This document shows positions 61,034-64,000 of a stretch of DNA of 64,000 nt, piece by piece. The stretch comes from Aulostomus chinensis. Its lineage: Eukaryota; Chordata; Actinopteri; Syngnathiformes; Aulostomidae. The notes beneath the pieces are model-generated. The model was given only the letters and a program-made list of their open reading frames with translations, was not told the DNA's origin and ran no database searches. The DNA lies in NCBI GenBank assembly GCA_037954235.1, contig JBBMOA010000017.1, positions 24,210,527-24,274,526 of the forward strand, written 5' to 3'. The number at the start of each line of letters is the position of its first letter. Within the stretch, counting starts at the first letter, position 1. A program made the translations under genes and the position numbers.

Positions 61034-64000
61034 GTTTGAGCAAACTGGCCATCTGGACTTGGCCTGCCGAGCCCAGTACTGCATGTTCCGAGCTCCTCGT
61101 CCTCCCTCCAGGTGCTTTGACAAACAGTTCCTTCCACTGACTGAATACAAAATAAGAGCGTCTGGATATAAAAGTGAAATGCAGTGTCAAATTGACAAGA
61201 ACTAAACAGGAGACCAGAACATTTGACAAAAACATCCCTGAGGCAGACACGGCCTAATGCCACTAATGGATTCAATCATTTGGCAGGACAGTAGCAACTG
61301 TGAGGACCACAGGACTCGTAGCACCGGTGCACAGCAGTGCGTCGTCACAGTCAGGGTACTTTGTTCTTGTGCCCTCAAAGAACTCCCGGACTTTTCCTGG
61401 GGGACGATGTTCACCCAGAGACCCAGTGGTTCTGATCTGTGTACTACACGCCAACGACAGCAGCTTTATCTCTAAAGAGTCTTTCTGAAAAGAGTTTGGT
61501 GCTGAAGGGTCAAAGGTCACTATGACTGACTGGCAGACTTCACTAAACCAAAGAAACAGCAAGCTGCAGTCATCAGACTCTTCATCCGTGCCTGAAAGAA
61601 GCAGAACCGTGGTTGAAGCTCGGTGTTACCTGCCGTGTTACAGCTAATAAAAGACACACAAGCCTGCGCAAACCAGACTAGGAAGCTGAGAAGCCTTCAA
61701 AATTTACGTCCTCATAGTCGACAGCTCCCGTGTCCAGGATTGTTGTGACACTGAACTCTTTTCAGTTAAAACACAAAGTTCATGAGGAGGAGATGGATGG
61801 GCAAATGCATCCACTGATAAGTATTTAGTTCCAGGATCTTATTACACATTTTGGATTTCGAGAACACACAAGTTTAAGATGTCACTCTGATCTCACATGT
61901 CCTGGCAGGTGCAGAAAACAGTGTTTGGCTGGATGACCCTTGAACAGAGGACCTGAACAGCTTTAATCATGACAAATACTCGTGTGTGGAAGTCTCCCGG
62001 AAGATCAGGAAACATCTGAGCCCTGCTGATGACTTGTGTCTGATAAACATGTTAATTCATCCATGTCACAACACAAATGTTGATTCCTTCGCTGCTGCTG
62101 GTTCATTCAGGAGCTGCTAACCTTAGCACAGACTGACCCCGCGCTGCTGAGCTCAAGCTAGGCTAATGATGTAAACACTGACGTTGTCGCAGACATCACA
62201 ACGTTCTCCTTCCACAATTAATGATGTGTTGCAGGAAAAAATGAAAAGTCTCTTGTTAAACTTTTCTCTCCATCTTTTTTTTCTGATGATGTTTCAATTC
62301 TACATTCATTGAGTTGAGCCGACAGTCACGTCATCTTTCCAAAGATCACACCAGCAGATGTCAGATGTTGAGTTACTCACTCATTCAATTATTTTTCTCA
62401 TTAATTTAAACCTAATTTAATTTGGTTTCTCATTAGATAGATAGTTAAAAAGTGTAACCTCTGTATAATTTCATGATAACTTATAACATTTTTCTATTTA
62501 ATTAGATATTTTATCACTGAACAGTAATGAATCATTTCTTTTTTAAGATGTTTTCTTCTTGCACGTCACTGTTAATAGTTACGCTGAAGTTCAACCCTTA
62601 ATCACTTCAAGGGAAAAGCTGCCATTTAGAAATGAAGTATCCTGTGTCTATTTTTACCTCCAATTATACTAAGATGACACAGTATTTGCTGGGTTACACG
62701 CTCAAAATAACAAAATTAATTTTAAAAAGGGAATTTATTGGAGGAAGCTTGTTCCTTAAAAATACAGTTCAATAGGCTACATACAAATTTGGATGCAACT
62801 CGTGTTCCTGGTTGCTCATTCACAGAATAATTACATTTACTTACAAACATCCACTGCAGCGAGAATACACGTCAACACTTTTTCGATTGAAAAAGCTGAT
62901 GGGCTCATCCAGCGAGCTGCAGCAGCAGATCATGACGACATGAAGAGTTCTTCCTCATCATCATCATCATCATCATCATCATCGAAGGCTTGTACATGAC
63001 CTGCTCGGTGGTACTTTACTGTACCAAGAACAAGATCCAGACGCTGTGATTTAGTTTTATTTTTGAACATAAACATCAATGTTAAAATGCTACTGAGTCT
63101 CCCAGAGTGATGGAGACGTATCATTACTTATTTAAGAATCAGGAGGTTCAGCCAGACACAGGTGTGTGGCAATCATGGTCCTATAAAAAAGGAGAAGTTT
63201 CCTTTAATACCAATAAGAATTCAAAAAGTGACATTTATATGGCAGTGATAATGGAGAGCATGCGGTAACCTGATGACACAGGTGCCGCTTGTGTGCTTAC
63301 TTGGCATTTACTTGAATGTTACGCTTCAGTCAAGAGTTGCAATGAAGAAAGGGAAATGTTTGAGAGAAGATGCATACAGTAGTAACAATACCACAGGTCT
63401 TGTTTGGGGCCCGGAGGCTCTTCTCCTCGCTCATCTTTGTAAAGCAAGTGGCCATTTATCGCAAATGATAGCTAGCACGGCAGAGAAGGGCTGCATGAAA
63501 CATCTGAGCACCTTCGGGTGTTGTAGCGTTAAAGTGGGTGGACTGATGAATGTATTCTCTTCTCTAGATGACAAGCTCAAGGCAAAAATGTTATACAGAC
63601 ATTCTTGGATAGACTTGCTGTTGTCAGCCAACAATCACTGTTAGCTTGAAGCTAAATAAGTGTGGCTGGCTCTTCCTGCATTCTGCAGTAACAGATAAGA
63701 AATGAGGAGGGGGAAAAAGTCCATAAAAGGCAGAACTAAGCTTTTGGGACAAGTATCTCTTTAAACATACACAATGTACTTGTACGATGTACTGCAGATG
63801 CTTTTCCAGATGCACATATATATATACTCATAACACAAACATGCATTTGCACTCCTGCCCACACATATAATCATACATATTGTATTACACATACATTTAA
63901 TTAGCATAAGTACACTACTGACACATTCAGTACACGAAGGAGGACTGTGTAGTTGTTGTGTCAATCCAAGAGTATTTTTGATTTAAAAACTAAAGCGTTG
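61033..64000. other. non-coding stretch to the end of the window, no gene recognised
   Basis: A (TCA)n array lies at 62955-62983 and makes a false poly-Ser or poly-Asp reading. A 123-codon plus-strand ORF at 63273-63644 has no recognisable domain. AT content is high from 62260 to 62780. Nothing else can be supported. Confidence 0.55.
62955..62983. repeat. (TCA)n trinucleotide microsatellite
   Basis: About nine perfect units. The array gives apparent poly-Ser on the plus strand and poly-Asp on the minus strand without any supported gene. Confidence 0.96.

Noticed and set aside
62930..63124. Poly-Asp frame on the minus strand
   Set aside because: Produced by the (TCA)n microsatellite, not a gene.
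63273..63644. 123-codon plus-strand open frame
   Set aside because: No recognisable family and no supporting splice or promoter signals. A shadow frame overlaps it on the other strand.

Overview
The window reads as nuclear DNA of a teleost fish, probably a percomorph. Three things point there. It has one vertebrate synaptic adhesion gene with GT-AG introns. The rest is long non-coding DNA rich in (CA)n/(GT)n microsatellites and minisatellites. It also holds fragments of repeat families I recognise from fish genomes, including a Rex3/RTE-like LINE tail ending in (GATG)n.

The only protein gene I can support is lrfn2 (SALM1), on the minus strand. Coding exon 1 (28864-30239) and coding exon 2 (24938-25928) are joined by a 2.9 kb phase-2 intron and give a complete 788-residue protein. 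The order is signal peptide, LRRNT, seven LRRs, LRRCT, Ig-C2, FNIII, one transmembrane helix, and a cytoplasmic tail ending in a PDZ-binding ESTV. A splice acceptor 21 bases upstream of the ATG shows that the 5' leader continues in at least one non-coding exon at higher coordinates. The short leader piece visible here holds a two-codon upstream ORF. The 3' UTR probably runs to an AATAAA near 23183 and includes a G-rich, G-quadruplex-like stretch.

Region by region: 1-23 kb (beyond the 3' end of lrfn2) has no recognisable gene. It holds minisatellites at 12.15-12.40 and 16.70-17.19 kb, a strong hairpin at 18.37 kb, a CpG-dense patch at 21.8-22.1 kb and two motif clusters that resemble regulatory elements (8.6-8.9 and 15.6 kb). 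23.2-30.3 kb is lrfn2. From 30.3 to 64 kb, upstream of the coding part, no other gene is recognisable. This stretch has an ~810 bp 32-bp-unit minisatellite (32.4-33.2 kb), an identical 39-bp triplication (40.2 kb), a LINE tail (48.95-49.41 kb), two inverted copies of another dispersed repeat (49.5 and 54.9 kb), a split repeat (60.5-60.9 kb) and many microsatellites. One or more 5' non-coding exons and the promoter of lrfn2 should lie in this part or beyond the window. A CT-rich block at 44.2-44.6 kb is a speculative candidate.

I found no convincing new protein system. The more unusual signals are structural: the register-perfect 16/48-bp satellite, the 18-bp perfect hairpin, the two-codon uORF and the possible regulatory clusters. 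All conservation and expression claims are untested here.
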